The notes below the pieces were generated by a model. That model saw only the letters and a list, made by a program, of their open reading frames with translations. It was not told the origin of the DNA and searched no databases. A DNA stretch of 64,000 nt, taken from positions 29,039 to 93,038 of the forward strand of contig JAUXWO010000092.1 of NCBI GenBank assembly GCA_030680175.1, written 5' to 3'. The position numbers and the translations under genes are program-made. Position 1 is the stretch's first letter. Each line of letters starts with the position of its first letter. The DNA is from Vicinamibacterales bacterium (lineage in GTDB: Bacteria; Acidobacteriota; Vicinamibacteria; Vicinamibacterales; UBA2999). Shown here piece after piece: positions 54,140 through 63,107 of this stretch.

Positions 54140-56905
54140 ATGATGCCCTCCGGCGCGAAGCGTCTGTTCCGATTTCCCTGGCGGTCCCGTGCGGCGCTTC
54201 GGGCCGACGTCCAGGAAGAATTCCAGTTCCATCTCGACATGCGGACCGCCGAGCTCGTGGCGTCCGGCCTCTCCGAGCCCGACGCGCGGGCCCGGGCGCT
54301 CCACGAGTTCGGCGACCCGGCCACGGGCGCCGACGCGTGCCTCCGGGTGGACGCGGACGTCGAGCGGCGTACGCGCGCGGCGACGCTCCTCGAGGAGCTC
54401 GGGCGGGACGTCGCGCTCGGCCTGCGGCTGCTGGGGCGCCAGCCCGCGTTCTCACTGATCGCCGTCGCGACGCTGGCGCTCGGCATCGGCGCGAACGCCG
54501 CCATCTACTCGATGTTCGATCAGATGCTGTCGCGGCCCCTGCCGGTGCACGCGCCCCACGACCTCGTCAACCTTGGCGCGCCGGGACCCAAGCCCGGGAG
54601 CGACAACTGCAATCAGGCGGGGACGTGCGACGACGTCTTCAGTTACCCGATGTACGAAGACCTGTCCGCCGTGCCCTCGGGCTTCAGCGGCATCGCGGCG
54701 CACCGCGCGTACGACATCACCCTCAGCCCGGACGGCTCGCGCGACAGCGAGTGGGGCATGGGCATGATCGTGTCGGGGAACTACTTCGACGTGCTGGGGC
54801 TGACGCCCGCGGCCGGCCGCTTCATGGATTCTTCGGATGTCGCGAGCGGCGCGCCGGTGGCCGTGATCAGCCACGAGTACTGGCGCGCCCGCTTCAACGA
54901 AGACCCGGGCGTCGTCGGTCGGGCGGTGATCGTCAATGGCCACGTGCTGTCCATCGTGGGCGTGGCGCCCCGTGGCTTCTCGGGCACGACCCTCGGCATC
55001 CGCGCCGTCGTCTTCCTGCCCATTTCGAGCGTCACCGTGGTGCAGCCGGGCGCGGAGACGCTCCTCCAGGCCCGGCGATCTTACTGGCTGTACCTGTTCG
55101 CGCGCCTGGCGCCGGGGGTGTCGCGTGACCAGGCGCACGTGGCCATCAACGGTCCGTACCAGCGCATCCTCGCCGACGTCGAGGCGCCGCTCCAGGTGGG
55201 CCTGAGCGACCAGACGCTGTCGGCGTTCATGGGGAAGCAGGTCGCGCTGTCCAGCGGCGCACGCGGACAGAGCCGGCTGCATGCGGCGCTCGTGCAGCCG
55301 CTCACGCTGCTCTTCCTGGTCACCGCGGTCGTCCTGCTCATCGCGTGCGCGAACATCGCGAACCTGCAACTCGCACGGGCCGCCGGCCGCGCGGGCGAGA
55401 TGGCCGTCCGCCTCTCGATTGGCGGCAGCCGATGGCAACTCGTCCGCCAACTGGTGATCGAATCGTGCGTGCTCGCGGCGGCCGGAGGCGCGGCGGGCCT
55501 GCTTGTCGCCTACGCCACGCTCGCCGGGATCACGCGCCTGCTGCCGCAGGATGCGATGGACACGCGCGTGGCGTTCGCGCTCGATCCCTCGGCCATGCTC
55601 TTCGCCGGCGTGCTGGCGCTCGGGTCTGGCATCGCCTTCGGGCTGGTGCCGGCCGTCCACGCGACGAAGCCCGACGTCCTGTCCACCCTCAAGGATCAAT
55701 CGGGTCAGCCGTCGGGGGCGCGCACCGCCGCGCGGTTCCGCACCGCGCTGGCCACCGTGCAGATCGCGCTGGCGATGACCCTGCTGGTCGCCGCCGGGCT
55801 CTTCATGCGCAGCCTCGTCAATGTCAGCAATGTCGACCTCGGCCTCGATCCCGACCGCGTCGTGAGCTTCGCGGTCGCGCCCGGCCTGCACGGGTACTCG
55901 CACGACGAGTCGCGGCTGTACTTCGAGCGCCTGGAAGCCACGCTCGCCGCGATGCCCGGCGCCTCGTCGGCCTCGGCCTCCCTGATGCGGGTGCTGTCCG
56001 GCCATAGCAACGGCGCCAATGTCCGGGTGGAGGGCTTCGAGGCCGGTCCCGACACCGACGTCAACGTCCGCGTCCACGGGATCGGCGCGTCGTACTTCAG
56101 GACGATGGGGATGACGCTGCTGGCGGGGCGGACGTTCACGCCCGCTGATGGGCCGTCACAGCCGAAGGTGGCCATCGTCAACGAGGCGTTCGCCGCGAAG
56201 TTCCAGCTGGGCCCGAACCCGGTCGGGAAGCGCCTGGCCCGATCGCGTGATGCTGCCGAGCTCGATATCGAGATCGTGGGGCTCGTGCGCGACGCGAAGT
56301 ACGCCGACATCAAGCGGGACACGCCCCCGGTGCTCTTCCAGCCCTACCAGCAGACCGGCAACCTGTTTGGCATGTACTTCTACGTGCGGTCGGCGCTGCC
56401 GCCGGAGCAGGCCCTGGCCGCCATCCCGACGGTTGTCGCCGCGATCGACCCCGGCGTGCCGGTGCGCGACCTCATGACGGTGCCGCAGCAGTTGCGCCAG
56501 AGCGTGTTCCTGGACCGGATGATCGGCATTCTGTCCACGGCGTTTGCCGTCCTGGCGACGCTGATGGCGGCGCTCGGGCTGTACGGCGTGCTCGCGTACA
56601 CGATCGCGCAGCGCACGCGGGAGATCGGCCTGCGCATGGCGCTCGGCGCCGCCCCCGGCCAGGTGCGCGGCATGATCCTCCGCCAGGTGGCGTGGATGAC
56701 GATCGCCGGCGGCACCATCGGTCTCGCGATGGCGGCCGCCCTTGGCGCGGCGGCACAATCGCTGCTCTTCGGGCTGGGCGGCTTCGATCCCCTCGTCGTG
56801 TCGGTCTCCGCCGTGCTGCTGTCGCTCGTGGCACTCACGGCCGGGTTCGTGCCCGCCGTGCGCGCCTCGCGCATCGACCCGATGCGCGCCTTGCGCTGGA
56901 ACTAG
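54140..56905 (+). CDS. ADOP-family (acidobacterial duplicated orphan permease) ABC permease
   Basis: 921 residues from ATG 54140 (or 54143). An N-terminal cytoplasmic prefix domain (VQEEFQFHLDMRTAELVASG, LSEPDARARALHEFGD) precedes two MacB/FtsX-type permease modules in tandem. The first is ALGIGANAAIYSMFDQMLSR with VALSSGARGQSRLHAALVQP and NIANLQLARAAGRAGEMAVR. The second is ATVQIALAMTLLVAAGLFMR with YTIAQRTREIGLRMALGAA. There is no ATPase. It belongs with the PadR regulator directly upstream. The likely role is export of a peptide or antimicrobial with an unlinked ATPase. Confidence 0.94.
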   Translation: MMPSGAKRLFRFPWRSRAALRADVQEEFQFHLDMRTAELVASGLSEPDARARALHEFGDPATGADACLRVDADVERRTRAATLLEELGRDVALGLRLLGRQPAFSLIAVATLALGIGANAAIYSMFDQMLSRPLPVHAPHDLVNLGAPGPKPGSDNCNQAGTCDDVFSYPMYEDLSAVPSGFSGIAAHRAYDITLSPDGSRDSEWGMGMIVSGNYFDVLGLTPAAGRFMDSSDVASGAPVAVISHEYWRARFNEDPGVVGRAVIVNGHVLSIVGVAPRGFSGTTLGIRAVVFLPISSVTVVQPGAETLLQARRSYWLYLFARLAPGVSRDQAHVAINGPYQRILADVEAPLQVGLSDQTLSAFMGKQVALSSGARGQSRLHAALVQPLTLLFLVTAVVLLIACANIANLQLARAAGRAGEMAVRLSIGGSRWQLVRQLVIESCVLAAAGGAAGLLVAYATLAGITRLLPQDAMDTRVAFALDPSAMLFAGVLALGSGIAFGLVPAVHATKPDVLSTLKDQSGQPSGARTAARFRTALATVQIALAMTLLVAAGLFMRSLVNVSNVDLGLDPDRVVSFAVAPGLHGYSHDESRLYFERLEATLAAMPGASSASASLMRVLSGHSNGANVRVEGFEAGPDTDVNVRVHGIGASYFRTMGMTLLAGRTFTPADGPSQPKVAIVNEAFAAKFQLGPNPVGKRLARSRDAAELDIEIVGLVRDAKYADIKRDTPPVLFQPYQQTGNLFGMYFYVRSALPPEQALAAIPTVVAAIDPGVPVRDLMTVPQQLRQSVFLDRMIGILSTAFAVLATLMAALGLYGVLAYTIAQRTREIGLRMALGAAPGQVRGMILRQVAWMTIAGGTIGLAMAAALGAAAQSLLFGLGGFDPLVVSVSAVLLSLVALTAGFVPAVRASRIDPMRALRWN

Positions 56906-56979
56906 GATCATCCGCAGATTACGAGGATCATCCGCAGATTACGCAGATTACGCGGATGACAACGGTCACGCGGATTTAC

Positions 56980-57043
56980 CGCTACACCGCCACACCGCCA
57001 CACCGTTGCACCGCTACACCGCTACACCGCTACACCGCTACAC
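56980..57043. repeat. 8-bp tandem repeat (CGCTACAC)
   Basis: Eight consecutive 8-bp units: CGCTACAC, CGCCACAC twice, CGTTGCAC, then CGCTACAC four times. It lies within the nested palindrome. Confidence 0.9.
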
Positions 57044-57097
57044 GGATTCGCGGAACGCACTTGTGTCATGTCCCGCGGTCGGCTGTGGCCGACCGGT

Positions 57098-57174
57098 CTC
57101 GGGGCCTGGAGACGCCGGCGTGAGTGAGCGGTTCCTGGTCTGGCTCACTCACGCCGGCGTCTTCAGGCCGCGAG
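57098..57174. repeat. 32-bp-arm hairpin
   Basis: Arms pair at 30 of 32 positions with a 13-nt loop (GGTTCCTGGTCTG); the innermost 19 bp (GACGCCGGCGTGAGTGAGC) are perfect. It could terminate the ADOP transcript. Confidence 0.85.
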
Positions 57175-57272
57175 CCGGGCTGCCGGTCGATGACCGGCAG
57201 CCCCGGGACACTCCAGCGGGTCTCATCCGCGCAATCTGCGCAATCTGCGGATGAACACGTTAGGCTTGAGGC

Positions 57273-57935
57273 GTGTTCTCGCCCTCCTCCAAGGATCGCC
57301 TCACGGAGTACGACCTCGGGCGGTTTCCTGACGACACGTTGTTCCATCGGATTGCGCGGGCCGTCTGCCGCGCGGGATGCCTGCCGCGCAAGGAGCTCTA
57401 CGAGGCGTGGGAGGTGGCGCGGCGGGTGCGCCGCGTGGCGCGGGGCGGTCGCGTCATTGACATGGCCGCCGGACACGGCCTGCTCGCGCAGGTCATGCTC
57501 CTGCTCGACGATTCATCGCCGGCCGCCATCGCCGTCGATACCACGCTGCCGCCATCGGCCGCGGGCCTGCACGCCGTGCTCGTCGAGGCGTGGCCACGGC
57601 TGGAAGGCCGGGTGGCATTCGTGGAGGGGGACCTCGAGGACGTGGCGCTGCAGCCCACCGACATCGTCGTGTCGAGCCACGCATGCGGCGCGCTCACCGA
57701 CCGGATCCTTGCTCATGCGGCGGCCGCGCGCGCACGGGTGGCCGTGCTGCCCTGTTGCCACGACGTGGACACCTGCGATGCGGGCGCGCTCACCGGCTGG
57801 GTGGACGCGCCCCTCGCGATCGACGTGATGCGGGCCGTGCGCCTCGAACAGCGCGGCTACCGCGTGCGCACGCAGCAGATCCCGGCGGCGATCACGCCGA
57901 AGAACCGGTTGCTGATCGGCGTCAGCGGAAGCTGA
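57273..57935 (+). CDS. SAM-dependent methyltransferase (METTL25/Methyltransf_32-like)
   Basis: 220 residues from GTG 57273. The Rossmann motif I is VIDMAAGHGLLAQVMLL; an acidic pair follows in IAVDTTLPPS. FVEGDLEDVALQPTDIVVSS continues into HACGALTDRILAHA and VAVLPCCHDVDTCDAGAL. The HACGxLTDxxL and PCCHD elements resemble the Methyltransf_32 (METTL25) family rather than the common class I methyltransferases. The substrate is unknown. Its 3' end overlaps the FKBP gene tail-to-tail by 14 bp. Confidence 0.78.
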   Translation: MFSPSSKDRLTEYDLGRFPDDTLFHRIARAVCRAGCLPRKELYEAWEVARRVRRVARGGRVIDMAAGHGLLAQVMLLLDDSSPAAIAVDTTLPPSAAGLHAVLVEAWPRLEGRVAFVEGDLEDVALQPTDIVVSSHACGALTDRILAHAAAARARVAVLPCCHDVDTCDAGALTGWVDAPLAIDVMRAVRLEQRGYRVRTQQIPAAITPKNRLLIGVSGS

Positions 57936-58740
57936 GGAGCTCGACGTCGAAGACCAGCATGCCGCGCGGTGAACCGGGCTCGCCCTTGTAGGCCAGGTTC
58001 TGCGGAATCCAGAACCGCGTCTTCTCGCCGACGACCATCAGCTGCAGGCCCTCGGTCCAGCCCGCGATCACCTGTTCGAGGCCGAACGAGGCCGGCGCCC
58101 CGCGCATCACCGAGCTGTCGAACAGCTTCCCGTCCGTCGTCCAGCCCGAGTAGTGCACGGTCACGCGGCTGTTGCGTCCCGGCCGATCGGTCCCCGTGCC
58201 CGGCTTCAGGACCTTGTAGGCCAGCCCCGTCGGCGTGCGACCCGCATCGGCGGGCGGCGCGGCGACATCCGGGGGCGGCACCGTCGGCGACGGCACGATC
58301 TCGAGCAGTTCGACGTCGAAAACGAGCATGCCGCGCGGCCGGCCATCCTGGCCGCCGTACGCGAGCGCCTCGGGAATCCAGAGGCGGCGCTTCTCGCCCG
58401 GCACCATCAGCATGACGCCCTCGCCCCAGCCCTTGACGACGCGCGCGACGGGGAAGGTGCTGGGCGCGTTGCGCGCATGCGAGCTGTCGAACATCTTGCC
58501 GTCGGTCGTCCAGCCCGTGTAGTGGACCGTGACGAAGTCCTCGGCCGTCGGACGCGTCTCGCCGGTGCCGGCCTCGAGCACCTTGAACGCGAGGCCCGAC
58601 TCGGTCTTCGTGGCATCGGCAGGCGGCGCCTTGACGTCGGGCGGCGCGGGGATGGGCTTGATGTGCGCCGGCAACTGGGCGGCGAGCACGGCGGAGCTCA
58701 GGATAAGGGCGGCGGCGAGCGAAAGGAGTCGCTGGAACAT
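57922..58740 (-). CDS. Exported peptidyl-prolyl isomerase with two FKBP domains
   Basis: 272 residues from ATG 58740 with signal peptide (LLSLAAALILSSAVLAAQLP). Two FKBP-type domains in tandem share the same features: VTVHYTGWTTDGKMFDSS and VTVHYSGWTTDGKLFDSS, then KGWGEGVMLMVPGEKRRLWI and AGWTEGLQLMVVGEKTRFWI, each ending RGMLVFDVELL. The linker repeats VPPPDVAAPPADA. It is probably a periplasmic folding catalyst. The strong similarity of the halves indicates duplication within the gene. Confidence 0.93.
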   Translation of the reverse strand: MFQRLLSLAAALILSSAVLAAQLPAHIKPIPAPPDVKAPPADATKTESGLAFKVLEAGTGETRPTAEDFVTVHYTGWTTDGKMFDSSHARNAPSTFPVARVVKGWGEGVMLMVPGEKRRLWIPEALAYGGQDGRPRGMLVFDVELLEIVPSPTVPPPDVAAPPADAGRTPTGLAYKVLKPGTGTDRPGRNSRVTVHYSGWTTDGKLFDSSVMRGAPASFGLEQVIAGWTEGLQLMVVGEKTRFWIPQNLAYKGEPGSPRGMLVFDVELLSFR

Positions 58741-58798
58741 CCGACGATCCTGTGCCAAGGCACCTGACGGATGCAAGCAGTCGTAATACCCTGTCGGG

Positions 58799-59551
58799 AT
58801 GGAGATTCCGGACGGGACCCTGGCGCTCCGCGCCTTCTTCGTGGTGATGCCGATCGCGCTCGCCGTGCTGACGGTCTGGGGCGTCTACGCCGGCGCGATC
58901 CGCGTGGGCGATTCGCCCGCGCGGGCACGGCGGCTCGCAGGGATCGTGGCGGGCGTCGCCGCCGGGTGGATGGCGGCCACATGGGCGATCGCGGCAAGCG
59001 GACTCCTGCTGCAGTTCGATCTCCGGCCGCCGCCGTTCGCGATCGTGCCCCTGGTGATGGTCGCGCTCGGCGTGTGGCTGGCGCGGTCGCGGGTGGGGGA
59101 CGTGCTGGCCCGCGGCCTGCCGCTGTGGGTGCTCGTGGGGGTGCAGTCGTTCCGGCTGCCGCTCGAGCTGATGATGGATCGGGCCGCGCAGCAGGGCGTC
59201 ATGCCCGTCCAGATGAGCTTCGCGGGTCACAACTTCGACATCCTGACCGGCATGACGGCGGCGATGCTCGCGATCACGATGGCGATGCGGCCGGTGCCGC
59301 GCGGGCTCGTGCACGCGTGGAACGCCGGTGGCCTGCTGCTGCTCGTCAACATCGTGGTCGTGTCGATCCTGTCGACGCCCGTGGTCGGCGCCTACGGGCC
59401 GGATCGCTACAACGTGTGGGTGATGACGGCGCCGTACGTGTCGCTGCCCGCCGTGATGGTGTTGACGGCGTGGGCTGGCCACCTCGTGGTGTTCCGCGCG
59501 CTCCGCGTGCGCGTCAGCCCGCGACGGCCCTCAGCGCAGCCAGGCGCGTAA
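58799..59551 (+). CDS. Integral membrane protein of unknown function
   Basis: 250 residues with about seven hydrophobic helices, among them AFFVVMPIALAVLTVWGVYA, GIVAGVAAGWMAATWAI, AIVPLVMVALGVWLA and GGLLLLVNIVVVSIL. Conserved-looking polar elements include RLPLELMM and GHNFDILTGMTAA. I do not recognise the family with confidence. It diverges from the FKBP gene across 58 bp. Confidence 0.72.
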   Translation: MEIPDGTLALRAFFVVMPIALAVLTVWGVYAGAIRVGDSPARARRLAGIVAGVAAGWMAATWAIAASGLLLQFDLRPPPFAIVPLVMVALGVWLARSRVGDVLARGLPLWVLVGVQSFRLPLELMMDRAAQQGVMPVQMSFAGHNFDILTGMTAAMLAITMAMRPVPRGLVHAWNAGGLLLLVNIVVVSILSTPVVGAYGPDRYNVWVMTAPYVSLPAVMVLTAWAGHLVVFRALRVRVSPRRPSAQPGA

Positions 59552-59559
59552 GGCCCCCT

Positions 59560-59578
59560 GGGGCGCGGCCGGCGCCCC
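59560..59578. terminator. Hairpin between converging genes
   Basis: GGGGCGC / GCGCCCC, a 7-bp stem with a 5-nt loop, between the membrane-protein gene and the kinase gene. It is likely a shared terminator, without a U-tract. Confidence 0.5.
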
Positions 59579-59591
59579 GCATGGTCGGCCG

Positions 59592-62387
59592 CTACCGGGC
59601 CGCCTGCACCTCGCCCAGCAGCGCCTCGGCCTCCCGGCGGAGCCGGTGGCCGTCGGGCAGACGGGCGGTCCTGATCGCCACCGCGTCACGTGCCAGCGGC
59701 TCGGCCTCGGCCGCGCGCCCCGTCCGCTGCAGCATCGCGCCGTACGACACGAGCGTGATGGCGACGGTCAGGTGATCCTCGCCGAGCAGTTCACGCTGCA
59801 GCGCGAGGGCGTGGCGGTAGCCGGCGTCGGCCTCGGCCATGCGTCCCTGCGCGGCATCGAGTCCGGCCATCAGGGCGATCGAGATCGCCGTCTCCGCGTT
59901 GCGCTCGCCGAGCAGGTCGCGGCGCATGTCGAGCGCCTCCTGCACGAGCGGGCGCGCCTCGGCCGTCCGGCCCAGGGCGTGCAGGGCGCGTCCCAGATTG
60001 TGCAGGCCCCGGGCGACGGCGGGATGCCGTGCGCCGAGCGCGGCGCGCCGGATGCGCAATGCCTCGCGGAAGAGCCGTTCGGCCTCGACGTGATCGCCGC
60101 GCGCTTCCATGAGGGCGCCGAGGTTGTTGGTCGTGACGCCGACCTCGGGGTGATCGGGGCCCAGGCGCGTGACGGAGATGGCGAGGGCCGCCCGATACAT
60201 CGGCTCGGCCTCGTCGAGCCGGCCGAGATCGTGGAGCAGGAACGCCAGGTTGTTCTGCGAGCTGCCGACGAGGTGATGATCCTCGCCGAGCAGGGCGATC
60301 CGCATGGCCAGCGCCTCGCGCATCGGCCCCTCGGCCTCGGCGAAGTCGCCCTTCAGGTTCAGGACCTGGCCGAGGGCCATCAGCGTGTTGGCCAATTGCG
60401 GATGCGGAGTCACGAGCCGCCGCCGCCGGATCTCGAGGACCTCGCGGAAGCGCCGCTCCGCCTCGTCGTACCGCGAGCGGTGGCGCTCGAGCAGGGCCAG
60501 GTTGCTGAGCGCGATCGCGACCTGTGGATGATCCTCTCCGAGCGTCGCCCGCCACATCGTCACGGCGTCGACGAGCAGCGGCTCGGCCGCGTCGTACTTC
60601 CCCTGCTGGCTGTACAGCAGGCCGAGGTCGTTCAGCGAGTCGGCGATGTCGGCGTGCGGGGGCGCGACGAGCGCGCGGCGCATCACCAGCGCCTCGTCAA
60701 GCAGCGCTTCGGCCTCGTCGTAGCGCCCGCGGTCGCGCAGGATCTCGCCGGCGGCGTTGAGCGACTGCGCCACCTCCAGCGAGGGGCCGCCCGCGGCGGT
60801 CCGCCGCACCTCCAGCGCGCGCGTCAGCATCGCCTGCGACTCGTCGAACAGGCCGAGCGATCGGTACACCTCGCCGATGGTGTGCATGATCCGGCCCTGC
60901 ACCGCGGGCTGTGCGGCCAGTTCGCGGTCCACGCGCTCCGCGCCGCGTTCGAGCAACTCGCGCGCCGTCACCTCGTTGCCGCGCGCCTGGCTGGGGTCCG
61001 AGACCTGGAAGAGCTCGATCAGGAAGCCTGACACCTGTTCCGCGGTGTCCCGCTCCAGCGCGGCCGCATCGCGCTCCTCGGCGATGCGCGCCGCCTGCAC
61101 GACGAGCCCGGCCGACGCCCCGGCGATCAGGAGCAGGAACAGGGCGGCGGTCGCGACGCCCCACCGGTGGCGCGATACGAACCGGCGCGTGCGGTACCGG
61201 ATCGTGGCGGGGCGGGCATTCACCGGCCGTCCATCACGGTGGCGCCGCAGGTCCTCCGCCAGCGCCTCGACCGAGGAGTACCGCCGCGCCGGATCCTTCT
61301 CGAGGGCCATCGCCACGATGGTGTCGAGATCGCCCGCCAGCTGCGCGGCCCACCGCCGTGGGCGCGTCTGTCGACGCGCGGCGCGCGCCTCGAGAACCCC
61401 GTCCTCGCCTTCGGCGGCCTCCTCCACGGCGAGGCTCGGACGCACGGGCTCGACATCGCACACCACGCGTTCGATCTCGGTCGACGTCATCGATCGGAAC
61501 CGGTACAGCCGCCGCCCGGTCAGCAGCTCATACAACAGGATCCCGATCGCATACACGTCGGTCGCCGTCGTGACGCGGCCGGAGCGGACCTGCTCGGGGC
61601 TGGCGTAGTCGGGCGTGAGCAGCCGCATCGCGGGCCCGGTGACCAGCCCGGCGTCCGGCGAGGCCTCGTCGAGCAGCTTCGCGATGCCGAAGTCGAGCAG
61701 CTTCGGCACGCCGTCGGCCGTCACGAGGATGTTGCCCGGCTTCAGGTCACGGTGGACGACGAGGGCGCGGTGGGCGTGGCTGACCCCGTCGCACACGGCG
61801 CCGACGAGCCGCAGCCGGTCGGAGATCGAGAGCGCCGCGGCATCGGCGTACTGGTCGATGGGCACGCCCTCGACGTACTCCATCACGAGGTACGGCAGGC
61901 CCTCGGCGGTGGTGCCGCCGTCGAGGAGCCGCGCGATGTTCGGATGGTCGAGGACGGCGAGGATCTGGCGTTCGGCCCGGAAGCGGCGGACGCGCTCCGG
62001 ATCCAGCAGGCCGCGGATGATCTTGATCGCCACCTGCTGCCGGAACTCGTCGTCGTCGCGCTCGGCGAGATAGACGGCGCCCATGCCCCCCTGGCCGATC
62101 TCGCGCACGATCCGGTACGGGCCCACGCGGCTGAGGGTGGCGACGGCCTCCTGTGCCCGAGCCAGATCGTCAACGGCCAGGCGGACGGCGTCGTGGATGG
62201 CGGGGTCGGCGGGCGCGGCCTGTTCCGCGGCGTCGGCGGCGAGCAGGCGGTCCACACGGTGCCGCAGATCCGCATCGGCGCCGCACTCCGCGGCGACGTA
62301 CGCATCACGTCCGCCGGGCGGAAGGGCCACGGCGCCCTCGAAGATCGCCTGCACTCTGGCCCAGCGCTCGGGGGTCATGGCGGCCAT
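59592..62387 (-). CDS. Membrane Ser/Thr protein kinase with TPR sensor domain
   Basis: 931 residues. Residues about 1-85 are a helical extension. The Hanks-type kinase domain (about 90-370) has IGQGGMGAVYLAE, VAIKIIRG (ATP Lys), HRDLKPGNILV, DFGIAKLLD and TPDYASPEQVRSG. One membrane helix follows (GVATAALFLLLIAGASAGLV, near 410-430). The periplasmic-side remainder is ten or more tetratricopeptide repeats of the kinesin-light-chain type (LNDLGLLYSQQGKYDAAEPL, TLGEDHPQVAIALSNLALLE). It is directly downstream (13 bp) of an ECF sigma factor, an arrangement common in Acidobacteriota and Planctomycetota, and probably controls or is controlled by it. Confidence 0.95.
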   Translation of the reverse strand: MAAMTPERWARVQAIFEGAVALPPGGRDAYVAAECGADADLRHRVDRLLAADAAEQAAPADPAIHDAVRLAVDDLARAQEAVATLSRVGPYRIVREIGQGGMGAVYLAERDDDEFRQQVAIKIIRGLLDPERVRRFRAERQILAVLDHPNIARLLDGGTTAEGLPYLVMEYVEGVPIDQYADAAALSISDRLRLVGAVCDGVSHAHRALVVHRDLKPGNILVTADGVPKLLDFGIAKLLDEASPDAGLVTGPAMRLLTPDYASPEQVRSGRVTTATDVYAIGILLYELLTGRRLYRFRSMTSTEIERVVCDVEPVRPSLAVEEAAEGEDGVLEARAARRQTRPRRWAAQLAGDLDTIVAMALEKDPARRYSSVEALAEDLRRHRDGRPVNARPATIRYRTRRFVSRHRWGVATAALFLLLIAGASAGLVVQAARIAEERDAAALERDTAEQVSGFLIELFQVSDPSQARGNEVTARELLERGAERVDRELAAQPAVQGRIMHTIGEVYRSLGLFDESQAMLTRALEVRRTAAGGPSLEVAQSLNAAGEILRDRGRYDEAEALLDEALVMRRALVAPPHADIADSLNDLGLLYSQQGKYDAAEPLLVDAVTMWRATLGEDHPQVAIALSNLALLERHRSRYDEAERRFREVLEIRRRRLVTPHPQLANTLMALGQVLNLKGDFAEAEGPMREALAMRIALLGEDHHLVGSSQNNLAFLLHDLGRLDEAEPMYRAALAISVTRLGPDHPEVGVTTNNLGALMEARGDHVEAERLFREALRIRRAALGARHPAVARGLHNLGRALHALGRTAEARPLVQEALDMRRDLLGERNAETAISIALMAGLDAAQGRMAEADAGYRHALALQRELLGEDHLTVAITLVSYGAMLQRTGRAAEAEPLARDAVAIRTARLPDGHRLRREAEALLGEVQAAR

Positions 62388-62400
62388 GCGGCGGTCCGGG

Positions 62401-62985
62401 TCAGGCGCTCGCGGGGCCGGCCCCGCCTGACAGCGTGTCGCGCAGCCACGCCTTGGCGAGGCGCAGTTCGCGGTCCACGGTGGCGGCCGACAGGCCCACG
62501 GCCTCGGCCGTCTCGTCGTAGCTCAGCCCGCCGAAGTAGTGGAGCTCGACGATCTCGCTCTTGCGCGCATCGAACGCCGCCAGCTCATCCAGCGCATCGC
62601 TCAGGGCGAGGATGTCCACCGAGGGCGGCTGAATCGGGACGGCCACGTCGTCGAGCTCGAGGTGGACGGCGTCGCCGCCGCGCTTGTGCCGCCGCCGGGC
62701 GCGGGCATGATCCACCAGCACGCGGCGCATCGTGCGCGAGGCCACGGCCATGAAGTGCGCGCGGTCCTGCCAGTCCACGTTGGCGTCCACAAGGCGCACG
62801 TAGACCTCATGCACCAGAGCCCGGGTCTGCAGGGTGTGCCCGGCGCGCTCGGCGCGCATCGCGTGGCGGGCCAGGCTCGACAGCTCGTCGTACACGATCG
62901 GCAGGAGCCGGTCGAGCGCCGCGCGGTCGCCGCCACGCCACGCCCGCAGCAGGAACGTCGCGGTGTGGGCAGGCAACTCGGACAT
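62401..62985 (-). CDS. ECF sigma factor (kinase-associated group)
   Basis: 194 residues. Region 2: LLPIVYDELSSLARHAMRAE, ALVHEVYVRLVDANVDWQDR and HFMAVASRTMRRVLVDHARA. Region 4: EIVELHYFGGLSYDETAEAV and GLSAATVDRELRLAKAWLRD. This matches the ECF group linked to Ser/Thr kinases (TIGR02999-like), where phosphorylation is believed to gate activity instead of an anti-sigma factor. The kinase gene follows immediately on the same strand. Confidence 0.93.
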   Translation of the reverse strand: MSELPAHTATFLLRAWRGGDRAALDRLLPIVYDELSSLARHAMRAERAGHTLQTRALVHEVYVRLVDANVDWQDRAHFMAVASRTMRRVLVDHARARRRHKRGGDAVHLELDDVAVPIQPPSVDILALSDALDELAAFDARKSEIVELHYFGGLSYDETAEAVGLSAATVDRELRLAKAWLRDTLSGGAGPASA

Positions 62986-63040
62986 GACGCGCAGATCTTA
63001 GCGCAGCGACTCCCCGTCGCGGCACCCTCTGTACAGGCCA

Positions 63041-63069
63041 AAGGCGCGAGGGTGTCGCCCTCGCGCCTT
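63041..63069 (-). terminator. Terminator after the sucB-like gene
   Basis: Perfect 12-bp stem (AAGGCGCGAGGG with its complement) and a 5-nt loop, followed on the minus strand by TTTGG. It lies 38 bp after the stop codon at 63108. Confidence 0.75.
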
Positions 63070-63107
63070 CCTGTCCGCTGCTGTCGTCCGGGGTTACCGA
63101 ACTGTCA

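Larger units (their letters stand above)
56926..57256. repeat. Nested palindromic intergenic element
   Basis: Outer 34-bp arms 56926-56959 and 57223-57256 pair with 31 of 34 matches (ATCCGCAGATTACGCAGATT-type). Inside lie an 8-bp tandem repeat and a 32-bp-arm hairpin (57098-57129 with 57143-57174, 30 of 32 matches). No protein-coding potential. It fills the gap between the ADOP and methyltransferase genes. Confidence 0.85.
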
